DNA of 64,000 nt from Bryobacterales bacterium (lineage in GTDB: Bacteria > Acidobacteriota > Terriglobia > Bryobacterales > Bryobacteraceae), in contig JADZGD010000044.1 in NCBI GenBank assembly GCA_020854055.1, positions 1-64,000 of the forward strand, in the 5' to 3' direction. Each line of letters begins with the position of its first letter. Positions within the stretch are counted from its first letter, which is position 1. A program made the translations under genes and the position numbers. The notes under the pieces were generated by a model, which saw only the letters and a list, made by a program, of their open reading frames with translations, had not been told where the DNA came from and did not search any database. This document shows, piece by piece, positions 25,367-34,106 of this stretch.

Positions 25367-26683
25367 ATGCTCGAACAACATCTCGTCATCCTGTTGGTAA
25401 AGCTTGCGGTTTCAGCTTCCCTGGCGAGCGTGCTGACGCGGCTCAACGTGTTTGTACAGATGCTGCTGCGCGAGGAGCGCACGCTCTACCAGCGCCTGCA
25501 GTTGACGCTGGCATTCTCGATTGTCTACGGCGCCGGGGTCACGGTCCGCATTCTCACCCACAACAGCTACCAGGCAGTGGATCTTGGCTTCGAAGCCAGT
25601 ATCCTCGCCGGGCTCGCCGGAGGGTATGTCAGTGGGCTGATCTCCGGCATCGTGCTTTCGATCCCGGCCCTCATCAACGGCGAATACCTTACGATGTTCG
25701 TGTTCGCCGCCGTTGGCGTGATGGCGGCGTTGGTGCGGGATTGCGCCCCGGACCCGGCAGAGATCTGGCGATTCACCCCCTTTTTCGACCTGAGCCTCTA
25801 CCGGCTGGTTCGCGGTAAACAACGCCGGCGGGCCGCCTTCCACCTCTTCCTGCTGCTGTTCATCCTGTTTGCCGAATTTCTGCGGCAAGCCGTGGTGCGC
25901 GGGTTCGGGACGCGGGCGGTCTTCACCCTCGATCCGGTGTGGGGCGGCGCGTCGCCGCTCAATGCGATTGCGGTATTTGCCACCACGCTGTTCACGGTCA
26001 CGTTGCCACTCAAGGTCTGGAACAACGCCAGGAACGAACGGTTGATCGAAGAGCAGCAGCGGCTGCTGACCTACGCGCGGCTGGAGGCGCTTAGCGCGCA
26101 GATCAACCCGCACTTCCTTTTCAATACCCTGAATTCGGTATCCTCATTGATTCGAACCAATCCAGCCGTGGCGCGGGCGGTGGTAGTGAAATTGTCGAGG
26201 ATCCTGCGGCGGCTGTTGCGTAAGCATGACAACTACAGCCCCTTGCGGGATGAGCTGGAGTTCATCGAAGATTATCTTTCGATCGAGATTGTGCGTTTCG
26301 GTGACAAATTGAAGTTTGTCAAGGAGATCGATCCGGCGACGCTGGACCACTCAGTTCCTTCGATGCTGCTGCAGCCGCTGGTGGAAAACAGCTTGCGGCA
26401 TGGACTCGGTAGCAGGGTGGAAGGCGGCACCATCCGGCTGCGAAGCCGGCTGCGGGACGGACGGCTCTATTTGACTGTCGAGGACGACGGAGTTGGCATT
26501 CCGGAGGTAAAGCTCGCTACTCTGTTTGAGCAGGGCATTGGTGTGAGCAACGTGAATGCGCGGCTCAAGGTGCTGTTCGGAGACAACTACCGGATGTGGA
26601 TCGACAGTAAACCCGGAGAGGGAACGCGAACCGAGATCGAACTTCCCGATATGCATCGACCGGCGGCGGCCGCCGTTCCCTGA
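25367..26683 (+). CDS. LytS/YehU-type sensor histidine kinase
   Basis: The 438-residue product from ATG 25367 starts with about five to six transmembrane segments of the 5TMR-LYT type (LVILLVKLAVSASLASVLTR, LAGLAGGYVSGLISGIVL). A His_kinase domain of the LytS class follows, with the phospho-His in ALSAQINPHFLFNTLNSVSS (about 245-264), and then an ATPase domain (LLQPLVENSLRHGLG, VEDDGVGIP, GIGVSNVNARLKVLFG). Such kinases sense envelope or metabolite signals and pair with LytTR regulators. The only LytTR regulator in the window is 27 kb away (52814-53578). The next gene follows 30 bases downstream. Confidence 0.88.
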   Translation: MLEQHLVILLVKLAVSASLASVLTRLNVFVQMLLREERTLYQRLQLTLAFSIVYGAGVTVRILTHNSYQAVDLGFEASILAGLAGGYVSGLISGIVLSIPALINGEYLTMFVFAAVGVMAALVRDCAPDPAEIWRFTPFFDLSLYRLVRGKQRRRAAFHLFLLLFILFAEFLRQAVVRGFGTRAVFTLDPVWGGASPLNAIAVFATTLFTVTLPLKVWNNARNERLIEEQQRLLTYARLEALSAQINPHFLFNTLNSVSSLIRTNPAVARAVVVKLSRILRRLLRKHDNYSPLRDELEFIEDYLSIEIVRFGDKLKFVKEIDPATLDHSVPSMLLQPLVENSLRHGLGSRVEGGTIRLRSRLRDGRLYLTVEDDGVGIPEVKLATLFEQGIGVSNVNARLKVLFGDNYRMWIDSKPGEGTRTEIELPDMHRPAAAAVP

Positions 26684-26713
26684 GCCGCATCATTCGAAAT
26701 TCTGGAGAAATCA

Positions 26714-27403
26714 TTGTCAGATTCTGAACTTGTACTACTCGCGGACCCACGCACGGAACGGATGCCGGTCACCATTGTGGACCGCACGCGCCGGGTCTAC
26801 GACCGGTTGGCCGGGGTCTACCCGATGTCGACGTACTTTTTCCACTCCCGGGCGCACAGGCGCGCGCTTGAGATGTCGGGAATCCACGACGGGATGCGGG
26901 TGCTCGAAGTGGCCACCGGATCAGGGGAGATGTTCCGGCGCCTGGTGCGGCACAACCGCAAGGGATGCACCATCGGGGTGGATCTCTCGCCGAACATGGC
27001 GGCGCGGACGCACCGCCGCATCGAGAAGGAGTTTCCGGGCGCCAGTACGTTGTGCCAGGCGGTGGATGCGCGCCACCTGCCCTTTCGCGACGGGATGTTC
27101 GACGCCGTCTTTGCCTGCTACCTGCTGGAGTTGCTCTCCTGCGAAGATATCCAGCGGACGATGAGCGAGATCCGGCGCGTGTTGCGTGATCGGGGTACGC
27201 TGACGCTGGTGCTGATCGGCCAGAATACGAAGATGTTCAACCGGCTCTACCGGATCGGCGGCAAGGTTGCGCCGGCGTTCTGGGGACGGCAGGTAGAGAC
27301 AAGGGTTCCCGAGATGATCGAAGCCGCCAATATGCGGATCTCCGGCGAGCAGGTCGTGTACCAGACCTTCTATCCGTCGAGGGTGCTTACCGCCCGAAAG
27401 TGA
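26714..27403 (+). CDS. Class I SAM-dependent methyltransferase
   Basis: The 229-residue protein has the SAM-binding motif I MRVLEVATGSGEMFRRLV at about 60-77, then GVDLSPNMAARTHRR (motif II) and ARHLPFRDGMFDAVFACYLL (motif III/IV), as in UbiE/COQ5- and methyltransf_11-type enzymes. It starts at TTG 26714 behind GGAG. It is probably co-transcribed with the LytS kinase gene and convergent with murJ, with a 17-base overlap. Substrate unknown; quinone or lipid methylation are possible. Confidence 0.8.
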   Translation: MSDSELVLLADPRTERMPVTIVDRTRRVYDRLAGVYPMSTYFFHSRAHRRALEMSGIHDGMRVLEVATGSGEMFRRLVRHNRKGCTIGVDLSPNMAARTHRRIEKEFPGASTLCQAVDARHLPFRDGMFDAVFACYLLELLSCEDIQRTMSEIRRVLRDRGTLTLVLIGQNTKMFNRLYRIGGKVAPAFWGRQVETRVPEMIEAANMRISGEQVVYQTFYPSRVLTARK

Positions 27404-28982
27404 GACGCTCCGCCCATTGGCGGGGAAGGACCGAGCGGACGGCCCGGGTGGCGATTTCCAGTTCCACAACGCGGCACCAGCGGCAAATTCCGTAGAACAC
27501 GAGCAATCCGAGCGGAATCGAGACCGCCAGATCCGCCAGGTGCGCCCAGCGCGATTCGCCCAGCCAGCCGAGGATGAAACGGCTGGAAACGAACACCGCC
27601 GCGCCCATCGCCAGCGACGCCACAGAGATTTTCCATGTGCTGGAGGCCAGATTGCGGCCATAAAGGCCGGCGACGCGCTGCCGCAGGATGGAGAACAGGA
27701 TCACGAAGCTGAACAACGCCACGATGGACGTGGAGAAGGCCAGGCTGGCGTGGCCCCAATTGGTGTAATGGATCAGGTACGAGGCCGTAATCCAGTTCAC
27801 GGCGATGGATAGCACACCGATCAGCGCCGGGGTGCGGGCGTCATTGAGCGCGTAGAAGGCCGGCACCAGCACCTTCAGTGCGGCATAGCCAGCCAGGCCG
27901 AGGGCGTAACAGGTGAGCGCGACCCCCGTCTGGTGAGTGTCGTAGGGCTCAAAGTGTCCCCCCTGGTAGATGGCGCCGATGATCGATTCGCCCAGTACCG
28001 ACAGCCCAACCGAACTGGGAACCGTGAGCAGGAAGACCAGGCCAATGGAGCGTGAGAGCGTGTGGCGGAATTCATCCAGGTTGTCGCCCACGATGCTGCG
28101 GGAGATCGCCGGCAGGGTAGCCGAGCCGATGGCGACGCCGAACAGTCCGAGCGGCAACTGCATGAATCGAAATGCGAAGCCCAGCCAGCTTACCGGACCA
28201 TCGAAGCCGCGCACCGGATCGGAGATTTGCGAGGCGAAGTTGGTGTTCACCATCACATTGATCTGCACGGCAGCCGTGCCCAGGATGGCGGGTCCCATCA
28301 GGCGGGCGATATGAACAAGCCCAGGGTGGCGGAAGTGGAAATTCGGACGCCAGGCAAACCCGGATTTCCATAGGCTGGGCATCTGCCAGACGAGTTGGAG
28401 CGCGCCGCCGAGCACGACTCCATAGGCCATGCCCTCGATCGGGGAGATGCCGAGCCAGGGGGCGGCCCAGTAGCCCAGCGCGAGGCCGAAGACCACCGAA
28501 CCAATGTTAAAGAACGTCGAGGCCAATGCCGGGACAGCGAATTGATTGCACGAGTTCAAGATCCCCATGGCCTGCGCGGCCAGCGCTACCAACAGCAGGA
28601 ACGGGAACATGATCCGCGTCATGTGGACCGCCAGTTCGAACTTGCCGGGAACGCTCTGAAAACCGCTGGCCAGCAGCCAGACCAGGGAGGGGCTGAAGAC
28701 GACTCCGGCGATGGCGCCGAGTCCCACCAGGAGCATGATGCCGGTGGACACCACATTCGCCAGCTCCCGGGCTTCCTGCTTCGACTTCGTGGACAAATAA
28801 GACGTGAACGTGGGAACGAAAGCGCTTGAGAGCGCGCCTTCGGCGAACAGATCGCGGGCCAGGTTGGGGATACGAAATCCGAGCACGAAGGCGTCAAAGA
28901 CGTAGCCGGCGCCGAACAGGTGCGCCATGATCGTTTCACGCACCAGTCCGGTGACGCGGCTCATCATCACGGCCGCCGACAC
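27387..28982 (-). CDS. murJ: Lipid II flippase MurJ (MviN family)
   Basis: The 531-residue product is a polytopic MATE-like flippase. It carries the MurJ signatures SRVTGLVRETIMAHLFGAGY near the start, FDAFVLGFRIPNLARDLFAE, GALSSAFVPTF, and the later MQLPLGLFGVAIGSATLP. It moves lipid II across the inner membrane for peptidoglycan synthesis. The first canonical start is GTG 28982 (SAAVMMSRVTGL...), but similarity to the family continues upstream in frame (EKVVRSAGIV) back to the stop codon of the preceding gene, where no ATG, GTG or TTG exists. The N-terminus is therefore uncertain. Confidence 0.9.
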   Translation of the reverse strand: MSAAVMMSRVTGLVRETIMAHLFGAGYVFDAFVLGFRIPNLARDLFAEGALSSAFVPTFTSYLSTKSKQEARELANVVSTGIMLLVGLGAIAGVVFSPSLVWLLASGFQSVPGKFELAVHMTRIMFPFLLLVALAAQAMGILNSCNQFAVPALASTFFNIGSVVFGLALGYWAAPWLGISPIEGMAYGVVLGGALQLVWQMPSLWKSGFAWRPNFHFRHPGLVHIARLMGPAILGTAAVQINVMVNTNFASQISDPVRGFDGPVSWLGFAFRFMQLPLGLFGVAIGSATLPAISRSIVGDNLDEFRHTLSRSIGLVFLLTVPSSVGLSVLGESIIGAIYQGGHFEPYDTHQTGVALTCYALGLAGYAALKVLVPAFYALNDARTPALIGVLSIAVNWITASYLIHYTNWGHASLAFSTSIVALFSFVILFSILRQRVAGLYGRNLASSTWKISVASLAMGAAVFVSSRFILGWLGESRWAHLADLAVSIPLGLLVFYGICRWCRVVELEIATRAVRSVLPRQWAERLTFGR

Positions 28983-29051
28983 GATGCCGGCTGAGCGGAC
29001 GACCTTCTCGGATTGGCTGGAGTCTCGAATTGTCGTTTGCAGTGGTGCTCT

Positions 29052-30422
29052 CTAGGCCCCGTATCGTTCCAGGAACCGGGCGATCGTTTTGATCCCAGTG
29101 TAGTAGTTCTCCAGGCGGAACTTCTCATTCGGCGAATGAAGCCCGTCGTCGGGAAGGCCGAAGCCCATCATCACTGTGGGAATGCCAAGGTAACGGGCAA
29201 AGTCGCCCACAATCGGAACCGACCCGCCGGAACGGATATAGACCGCCGGCCTGCCGAACACCTCTTCAAAGGCTTCAGCCGCCAGGCGGATGGCCGGGAA
29301 GTCCGGATTGACCACGACAGCGGGAGCAGCGCTGAGAACGCGGACCTGCATGCGCAGCCCGGCGGGAGTGTTGGCGCCTACAAACTCACGGAACGAGTCG
29401 ATCACGCGGTTCGTGTCCTGTTCGGGTACCAGGCGGAAGCTTACCTTGGCGGTGGCGCCAGCCGGAATCACGGTCTTCGCGCCGGCGGCGGTGAAGCCGC
29501 CGGCGATACCGTGAACCTCGAAGGTGGGACGCGACCAGACGCGCTCGAGCACCGTAAATCGCTTGTCGCCGGTCAATTCGGTGGATCCGACCTCATTGGC
29601 CAGGAAGGAGGCTTCGTCGAACGGAAGGTTGCTCCAGCTCTCCAGTTCAACCGCGGCCGGATCGCGCACCTGGTCCAGAACGCCGGGGATACGGATGACG
29701 CCATCAGCACTCTTGGCCTTGGCGAGCAACTCGATGAGCCCGAAAACCGGATTCGGCGCGGCTCCACCATAAAGCCCTGAGTGGAGGTCACGGGCCGGAC
29801 CGGAGGCTTCCACTTCGAGATAGACCAACCCGCGCAGCCCCGTACACAATGTAGGGATTCCTTCGGCATAAAGCGCGGTGTCGGAGACGACAGCGACGCC
29901 GGCTTTCAGCTTTTCCGGATTGGCGGCGACGTAGCGGGTGATGGACGCGCCGCCAACTTCTTCCTCTCCTTCAATAAGAAACTTGACATTGACCGGCAGC
30001 GTTCGGTGGACCGCACGCAGCGCTTCGATGGCCTTCACGTGCGCATACATCTGGCCTTTGTCGTCGGCAGCGCCGCGCGCGTACAGGTTGCCGCCACGCA
30101 CCTCGGGCTCGAAGGGCGGAGAGATCCACTGTTCCAGCGGGTCGGCCGGCTGCACGTCATAGTGGCCGTAGAACAGGACCGTCGGCTTATCCGGAGCGTG
30201 GAGCCAATCGCCGTAAACCAGCGGGTGGCCGGCCGTGGGAATGATCTCGATGTTTTCCATGCCGGCCTGTCCCAGGCTTTCGGCCACGAAGGCCGCAGCA
30301 CGTTCGACGTCAGGCTTGTTCTCGGGCAAGGTGCTGATACTGGGGATCCGGATGAACGTCTTCAACTCATCCAGGAATCGCTCACGCTGAGAATCGACGT
30401 ATTGATCGGTAGCCGATGGCAT
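29052..30422 (-). CDS. M20-family metallodipeptidase
   Basis: The 456-residue protein fits M20 dipeptidases (PepV/ArgE/CNDP-type). Metal ligands are in VLFYGHYDVQPAD (His and Asp, about 83-95), ARGAADDKGQM (Asp), EGEEEVGG (catalytic Glu and ligand) and SDTALYAEG, with a C-terminal His in GFGLPDDGLHSPNEKF. The RDLHSGLYGGAAPNP stretch is typical of the lid/dimerisation domain. It cleaves dipeptides or N-acyl amino acids in the cytoplasm. Its stop codon is the in-frame stop directly before murJ, so both are probably in one transcript. Confidence 0.88.
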   Translation of the reverse strand: MPSATDQYVDSQRERFLDELKTFIRIPSISTLPENKPDVERAAAFVAESLGQAGMENIEIIPTAGHPLVYGDWLHAPDKPTVLFYGHYDVQPADPLEQWISPPFEPEVRGGNLYARGAADDKGQMYAHVKAIEALRAVHRTLPVNVKFLIEGEEEVGGASITRYVAANPEKLKAGVAVVSDTALYAEGIPTLCTGLRGLVYLEVEASGPARDLHSGLYGGAAPNPVFGLIELLAKAKSADGVIRIPGVLDQVRDPAAVELESWSNLPFDEASFLANEVGSTELTGDKRFTVLERVWSRPTFEVHGIAGGFTAAGAKTVIPAGATAKVSFRLVPEQDTNRVIDSFREFVGANTPAGLRMQVRVLSAAPAVVVNPDFPAIRLAAEAFEEVFGRPAVYIRSGGSVPIVGDFARYLGIPTVMMGFGLPDDGLHSPNEKFRLENYYTGIKTIARFLERYGA

Positions 30423-30458
30423 ACCGTGATTATGCCACTGCCGGTACGGGCTTTCGCG

Positions 30459-30842
30459 CTAGGCTGCCGTGCCGGCGGCAAACTGGTTGAGAACGCCTCC
30501 GATGACGCGGAGAGCCTCGGTGCGTTCCAGGGGGAGCCTCACGACGTCGGCAGCCCCGGCATCGATGGCATCGACCCAGAGGCGGGCGTCGGCGTGAATG
30601 GACGCAACCACTACCGCCGGGTTGTCCTCGAGGCCGTCGCATAGCCGCAGCAAATCCTGCCAGGTGCCATCCTCGAGTTGGGTTTCGGTGAATACCACTC
30701 GATATCCGGCGTGGTGGAGCAACCGCTCCGCTTGCACAAACGCCGTCGCGCTTTCAACGGCGACGTCGAGCGAAGCGAGCGCATCCGCCAGGTCACGGGC
30801 AGTTCCGGGTTGTCGCGATACAACCAGTACAGCAGGTTTCAT
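30459..30842 (-). CDS. Receiver-like protein lacking the phosphorylation site (pseudo-receiver)
   Basis: The 127-residue protein has the fold pattern of a CheY-type receiver (VLVVSRQPGTARDLADAL, then RVVFTETQLEDGTWQDLLRL, SIHADARLWVDAIDAGAADV, RLPLERTEALRVIGG). The acidic pair after beta-1 is replaced by SR, and the phosphoacceptor Asp on beta-3 by Glu53 (FTETQ). It cannot be phosphorylated in the normal way and may act as a protein-interaction module or as a constitutively active mimic. It is a free-standing gene with an AT-rich upstream region (30843-30976). Confidence 0.72.
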   Translation of the reverse strand: MKPAVLVVSRQPGTARDLADALASLDVAVESATAFVQAERLLHHAGYRVVFTETQLEDGTWQDLLRLCDGLEDNPAVVVASIHADARLWVDAIDAGAADVVRLPLERTEALRVIGGVLNQFAAGTAA

Positions 30843-30976
30843 TTACAACGTACATAGAATAGCATAATTCGATCTGAATTAATAGTTAAAATTAGGCAGA
30901 TTAGTATGTACCCGGTGGGAATTAATGTGCCGTATTGATACTGGAGTTGCCGGGCGGCGATTCAGTGTAAATTCAG

Positions 30977-31525
30977 CTACATTGTCCGGTCGGGATTGAG
31001 CACGGCAATGAAGCCCAGGTCGCGGTAAAGTTGGCGGTAATCGAGGCCGAAGCCGATTACGAACCGGTCCGGGATTTCAAAGCAGCGGAACTGGATGGGA
31101 ACCTGAACGATCCTTCTGGACGTCCGGTCGAGCAGCGTGCAGATGGCGATGGAGTTGGGGCCGCGGCCTGCCAGCGTCTGCAGCAGATAGCGCGCGGTGA
31201 AGCCGGTGTCGACGATATCTTCCACCAACAGGACGTCCTCGCGTTCGAGAGTCTCATCGAGATCCTTGGCGATACGCACCAGGCCGGGCGCGCTGCTCTG
31301 GTTGGAGAAACTGGAGATGGCCAGGAAATCGACCTTCACCGGTATCTCCAACTCGCGGGCGAGGGCGGTGAGGAAGAAGACAGACCCTTTCAGGACGCCG
31401 ATCAGTTTGAGGCTCTTTCCGTGGTAGTGAGCGTTGATTTCGGCGGCCACCTGGCGGATCCGGTCGCGGATCTGCTCCTCGGTGAAGAGCACCTTTTCGA
31501 TGCCGGGCGGCAGGGGTTTACTCAT
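30977..31525 (-). CDS. hpt: Hypoxanthine phosphoribosyltransferase
   Basis: The 182-residue protein has the PRPP-binding motif EDVLLVEDIVDTGFTARYLL (about 97-116) and the purine-site segment CTLLDRTSRR, as in Hpt. It salvages hypoxanthine and guanine to IMP and GMP. It overlaps the upstream fusion gene by 8 bases, which implies translation coupling; in other bacteria hpt is normally beside tilS or ftsH. Confidence 0.9.
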   Translation of the reverse strand: MSKPLPPGIEKVLFTEEQIRDRIRQVAAEINAHYHGKSLKLIGVLKGSVFFLTALARELEIPVKVDFLAISSFSNQSSAPGLVRIAKDLDETLEREDVLLVEDIVDTGFTARYLLQTLAGRGPNSIAICTLLDRTSRRIVQVPIQFRCFEIPDRFVIGFGLDYRQLYRDLGFIAVLNPDRTM

Positions 31526-32495
31526 TGCCGCCCCTTGCCGGCGCGGTTTCCCCCGGCCGGCCGGCCAATCCGTATTTGAAGATCAGATTCTGAAAATCCT
31601 TCTGATAAAAGACCTGTATGTTGATATGCGGGTACATCTCGCGTACGAGTTTCACCTTACGGTTCTTCCGGGTGACCAGGGATTGCTTCATGGTGGTGAG
31701 TTCGACGTAGAGATCGAACTCGGACAGATAGAAGTCGGGAGTGAACGCCTCCGAGACCCGCCCTTCCTTGTCCCACTGGATGGGGAAACTGCGGGGTTCA
31801 TACTCCCAGGAGATGCGGTAGAAGTCGAGCAGGTTAGCGAAGATCTCCTCGCTCGGGTGTACGAAGGCGGCTCGTTTCAGTTCTACCCTGCCGGGCGGGG
31901 CGATCTTGTAACGGGCCAGTTGCAGGCGCGCCTGGAACTGGAGGTGGGCTTCGGCAGCGGCGGGCAGCAGTTCGACCGAGGTCAAGCCGCGCAGTGTGGC
32001 GGCGGTCTCAACCAGGGCGGCGATCTGTTCGCTTTCGAGAGCGTCCGCATTTACGATGAGGTCGAATTGATGCGGTGGAATACCGGCGCGGCCGAAACGC
32101 CGCAAGCGTTCCTGGCGCTGCTGTTTCTCGATGGCTCGCAACTGTTGTTGCGCGGCGGCACGCTCCAACTGGTGGTCGAGCATGAGGGTGCCGATGCGGC
32201 GGGACTCGGGGGCGATGATCTGGACGCGGAGCACGTCGGCCACGCCGTTGAAGATACACTCGGCGCCGGGCGCGGAGACGACCAGGTGGGACTGGCGCGC
32301 CAGCCGCGCCAGGATGAAAGCCATCATGTGCCGCCAGGCCTTTTCGGGGAGTTGGAAGTGCTCACCGAACTCCTCGCGAATCATCGCTTTGATGCGGGCT
32401 TCGCTGATGTGTTCAAAGCCCAGCCGCTGTGCGGTGATGTGAGCGACCTCGTCCGTCCGGCAGCCCGGTTCACCGGAAACCGTAAGCATCGCCAT
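31518..32495 (-). CDS. Cytidylate-kinase-like domain fused to a PD-(D/E)XK nuclease-like domain
   Basis: The 325-residue protein from ATG 32495 has two parts. Residues 1-180 resemble the cytidylate_kin_2 family (SGEPGCRTDEVAHITAQRLG in the P-loop position, where the canonical SGEYGSGGREIA lacks Lys too; FDLIVNADALESEQIAALVE near 144-163). Residues 205-305 look like a restriction-endonuclease fold: Glu216/217 in HPSEEIFANLLDFYRISWEY, Asp254 in FTPDFYL, Glu265 and Lys270 in YVELTTMKQ, matching E...D...E-x(n)-K. The combination is unusual. It overlaps hpt by 8 bases and diverges from the ROK kinase gene, with 20 bases between. Function unknown; a nucleotide-sensing nuclease is one idea. Confidence 0.6.
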   Translation of the reverse strand: MAMLTVSGEPGCRTDEVAHITAQRLGFEHISEARIKAMIREEFGEHFQLPEKAWRHMMAFILARLARQSHLVVSAPGAECIFNGVADVLRVQIIAPESRRIGTLMLDHQLERAAAQQQLRAIEKQQRQERLRRFGRAGIPPHQFDLIVNADALESEQIAALVETAATLRGLTSVELLPAAAEAHLQFQARLQLARYKIAPPGRVELKRAAFVHPSEEIFANLLDFYRISWEYEPRSFPIQWDKEGRVSEAFTPDFYLSEFDLYVELTTMKQSLVTRKNRKVKLVREMYPHINIQVFYQKDFQNLIFKYGLAGRPGETAPARGGNE

Positions 32496-32515
32496 CCGTT
32501 TGTTATCGTACCAAT

Positions 32516-33403
32516 ATGCCCGTTTTGGGAGTGGACATGGGTGGCACCAAGATCGCGGCGGGTCTGGTTGACGACCGGCCGCGGGTGATGCGCTCGGCCA
32601 CCCTGCCGACCCTGGCCGGGCACGGGTTCGACGTCTCGTTGAAGCAGCTTTACAAAGCCATCGGCGAGCTGATCTCGGCCGATACGGAGGCGATCGGGAT
32701 TTGCGCTCCGGGTCCGCTCGATCCACGCACGGGAATGATTCTGAATCCTCCGAACCTGCCGGGGTGGAACAAGGTGCCTCTGGCCGATCTGGTCAGCCGG
32801 CAGTTCGGTGTGAAGTGCTCGGTGGAAAATGACGGCAATGCGATTACGCTGGCCGAGACGCGATTCGGCGCCGCGCGCGGGTATCATTACGTGTTCGGGG
32901 CGACGCTAGGCACGGGGATCGGCGCTGGTATCGTGATCGACGGGGCGATCTACCACGGCAGCAACGGGTGGGGGGCCGAGGGTGGGCACCTGACGATGGA
33001 CTACCGCAGCCCGGTGGTGTGCAACTGCGGAGCGCGCGGCTGCATCGAGACGCTGGCTTCGGGCACCGCGATCGCCGCCCGCTACGGCATCCCATGCGAA
33101 GAACTGGCGCGGCGGGCCAATGCCGGAGAGGCCGGAGCGCTGGCGGCGCTCGATGAGACCTGCCAGATGCTGGCCGCCTGGCTGGGAAGCATTGTGAGTT
33201 TGCTCGACCCCGATATTATCGTGATTGGCGGCGGTGTGGCCCGGATCGGAGAGCCGTTGTTTTCGCGGCTGCGGGCGTTGACGCCGGAGCGAACCATTAA
33301 CCAGGCGGCGCGCAGGTTGCCGATAATGCCGGCGCTGTTGGCGGAAAATGCGGGGATCCTGGGGGCCGCGTCAGTGGTACTCTCCCCGCCGTCAGGCGAC
33401 TGA
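32516..33403 (+). CDS. ROK-family sugar kinase (glucokinase-like)
   Basis: The 295-residue protein has the ATP-binding N-terminal motif LGVDMGGTKIAAGLVDDRP, the ROK core GATLGTGIGAGIVIDGAIYH, the catalytic Asp in CSVENDGNAITL (about 104) and the zinc-binding H..CxCGxxGCxE (GHLTMDYRSPVVCNCGARGC with Glu following). It phosphorylates glucose or a related hexose or amino sugar in the cytoplasm. Its stop codon overlaps the asparaginase gene start by one base, so they form a transcription unit. Confidence 0.88.
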   Translation: MPVLGVDMGGTKIAAGLVDDRPRVMRSATLPTLAGHGFDVSLKQLYKAIGELISADTEAIGICAPGPLDPRTGMILNPPNLPGWNKVPLADLVSRQFGVKCSVENDGNAITLAETRFGAARGYHYVFGATLGTGIGAGIVIDGAIYHGSNGWGAEGGHLTMDYRSPVVCNCGARGCIETLASGTAIAARYGIPCEELARRANAGEAGALAALDETCQMLAAWLGSIVSLLDPDIIVIGGGVARIGEPLFSRLRALTPERTINQAARRLPIMPALLAENAGILGAASVVLSPPSGD

Positions 33404-33906
33404 TGCAAGATCTCTACCTGCTGGCTACCGGCGGAACCATCGAGAAGGTCTATTCCGAGCGTACCGGATCGGTGACGAACGCCGGATCGAAGATCGACCG
33501 TTATCTTCGCCTGCTGCGCCTTCCCGACCTGCGGGTGGAGTTGATTCATCTGATGAACAAAGACAGCCTGGAGATGACCGACGACGACCGGCGGCATATT
33601 CTGCGCACGGTGGAAGAGAAACTGATCAAACCGGCGCCTATCGTGATCACGCACGGGACTGATACCATGGTAGAGACCGGGCTGTACCTTGAAGCGCGGC
33701 TGGCCGCGCTCCCGTTTCCGATCATTCTGACCGGCGCGATGACGCCACTCGGATTTGAGGCGAGCGACGGATTGCAAAACCTGACCGAGAGTCTTTTTGC
33801 CGCTCGATTAGTGCCGGCAGGCGTCTACGTTGTAATGCACAATCAAGTGTTTCCGATTGACCGTGTGCGCAAGGACCGGGAGCGGGCCTGTTTCGTCTGG
33901 AAGTAG
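33403..33906 (+). CDS. Asparaginase-like protein, N-terminal domain only
   Basis: The 167-residue protein has the N-terminal half of L-asparaginases: LATGGTIEKVYSER with the catalytic Thr (about 12), and VITHGTDTMVETGLYL with the second Thr/Asp pair (about 84-88), followed by ILTGAMTPLGFEASDGLQNL. Full-length enzymes are about 320-340 residues with a second domain; here it stops after FVWK. Short single-domain asparaginases do exist in bacteria, so truncation is not proven. It could hydrolyse asparagine or a related amide. Confidence 0.72.
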   Translation: MQDLYLLATGGTIEKVYSERTGSVTNAGSKIDRYLRLLRLPDLRVELIHLMNKDSLEMTDDDRRHILRTVEEKLIKPAPIVITHGTDTMVETGLYLEARLAALPFPIILTGAMTPLGFEASDGLQNLTESLFAARLVPAGVYVVMHNQVFPIDRVRKDRERACFVWK

Positions 33907-34106
33907 CCGGTGGGCCGCGCCGTCCGGATGAAAAATAGAGAGTGAACCAGCCACTCCCCCGAACGGGGATGAAGTAATCTAATTCGTAGCAGGCTTTTTC
34001 GGAGTCTTCGAGCCGCCGGTTGTTCTGGTTCGGATGGGAGTGCGGGGTGGCGCCGCACCCGCGGGGGACGGGGTGGAGAAATCCGTAAGCCTGGGAGGAG
34101 ATCCCC

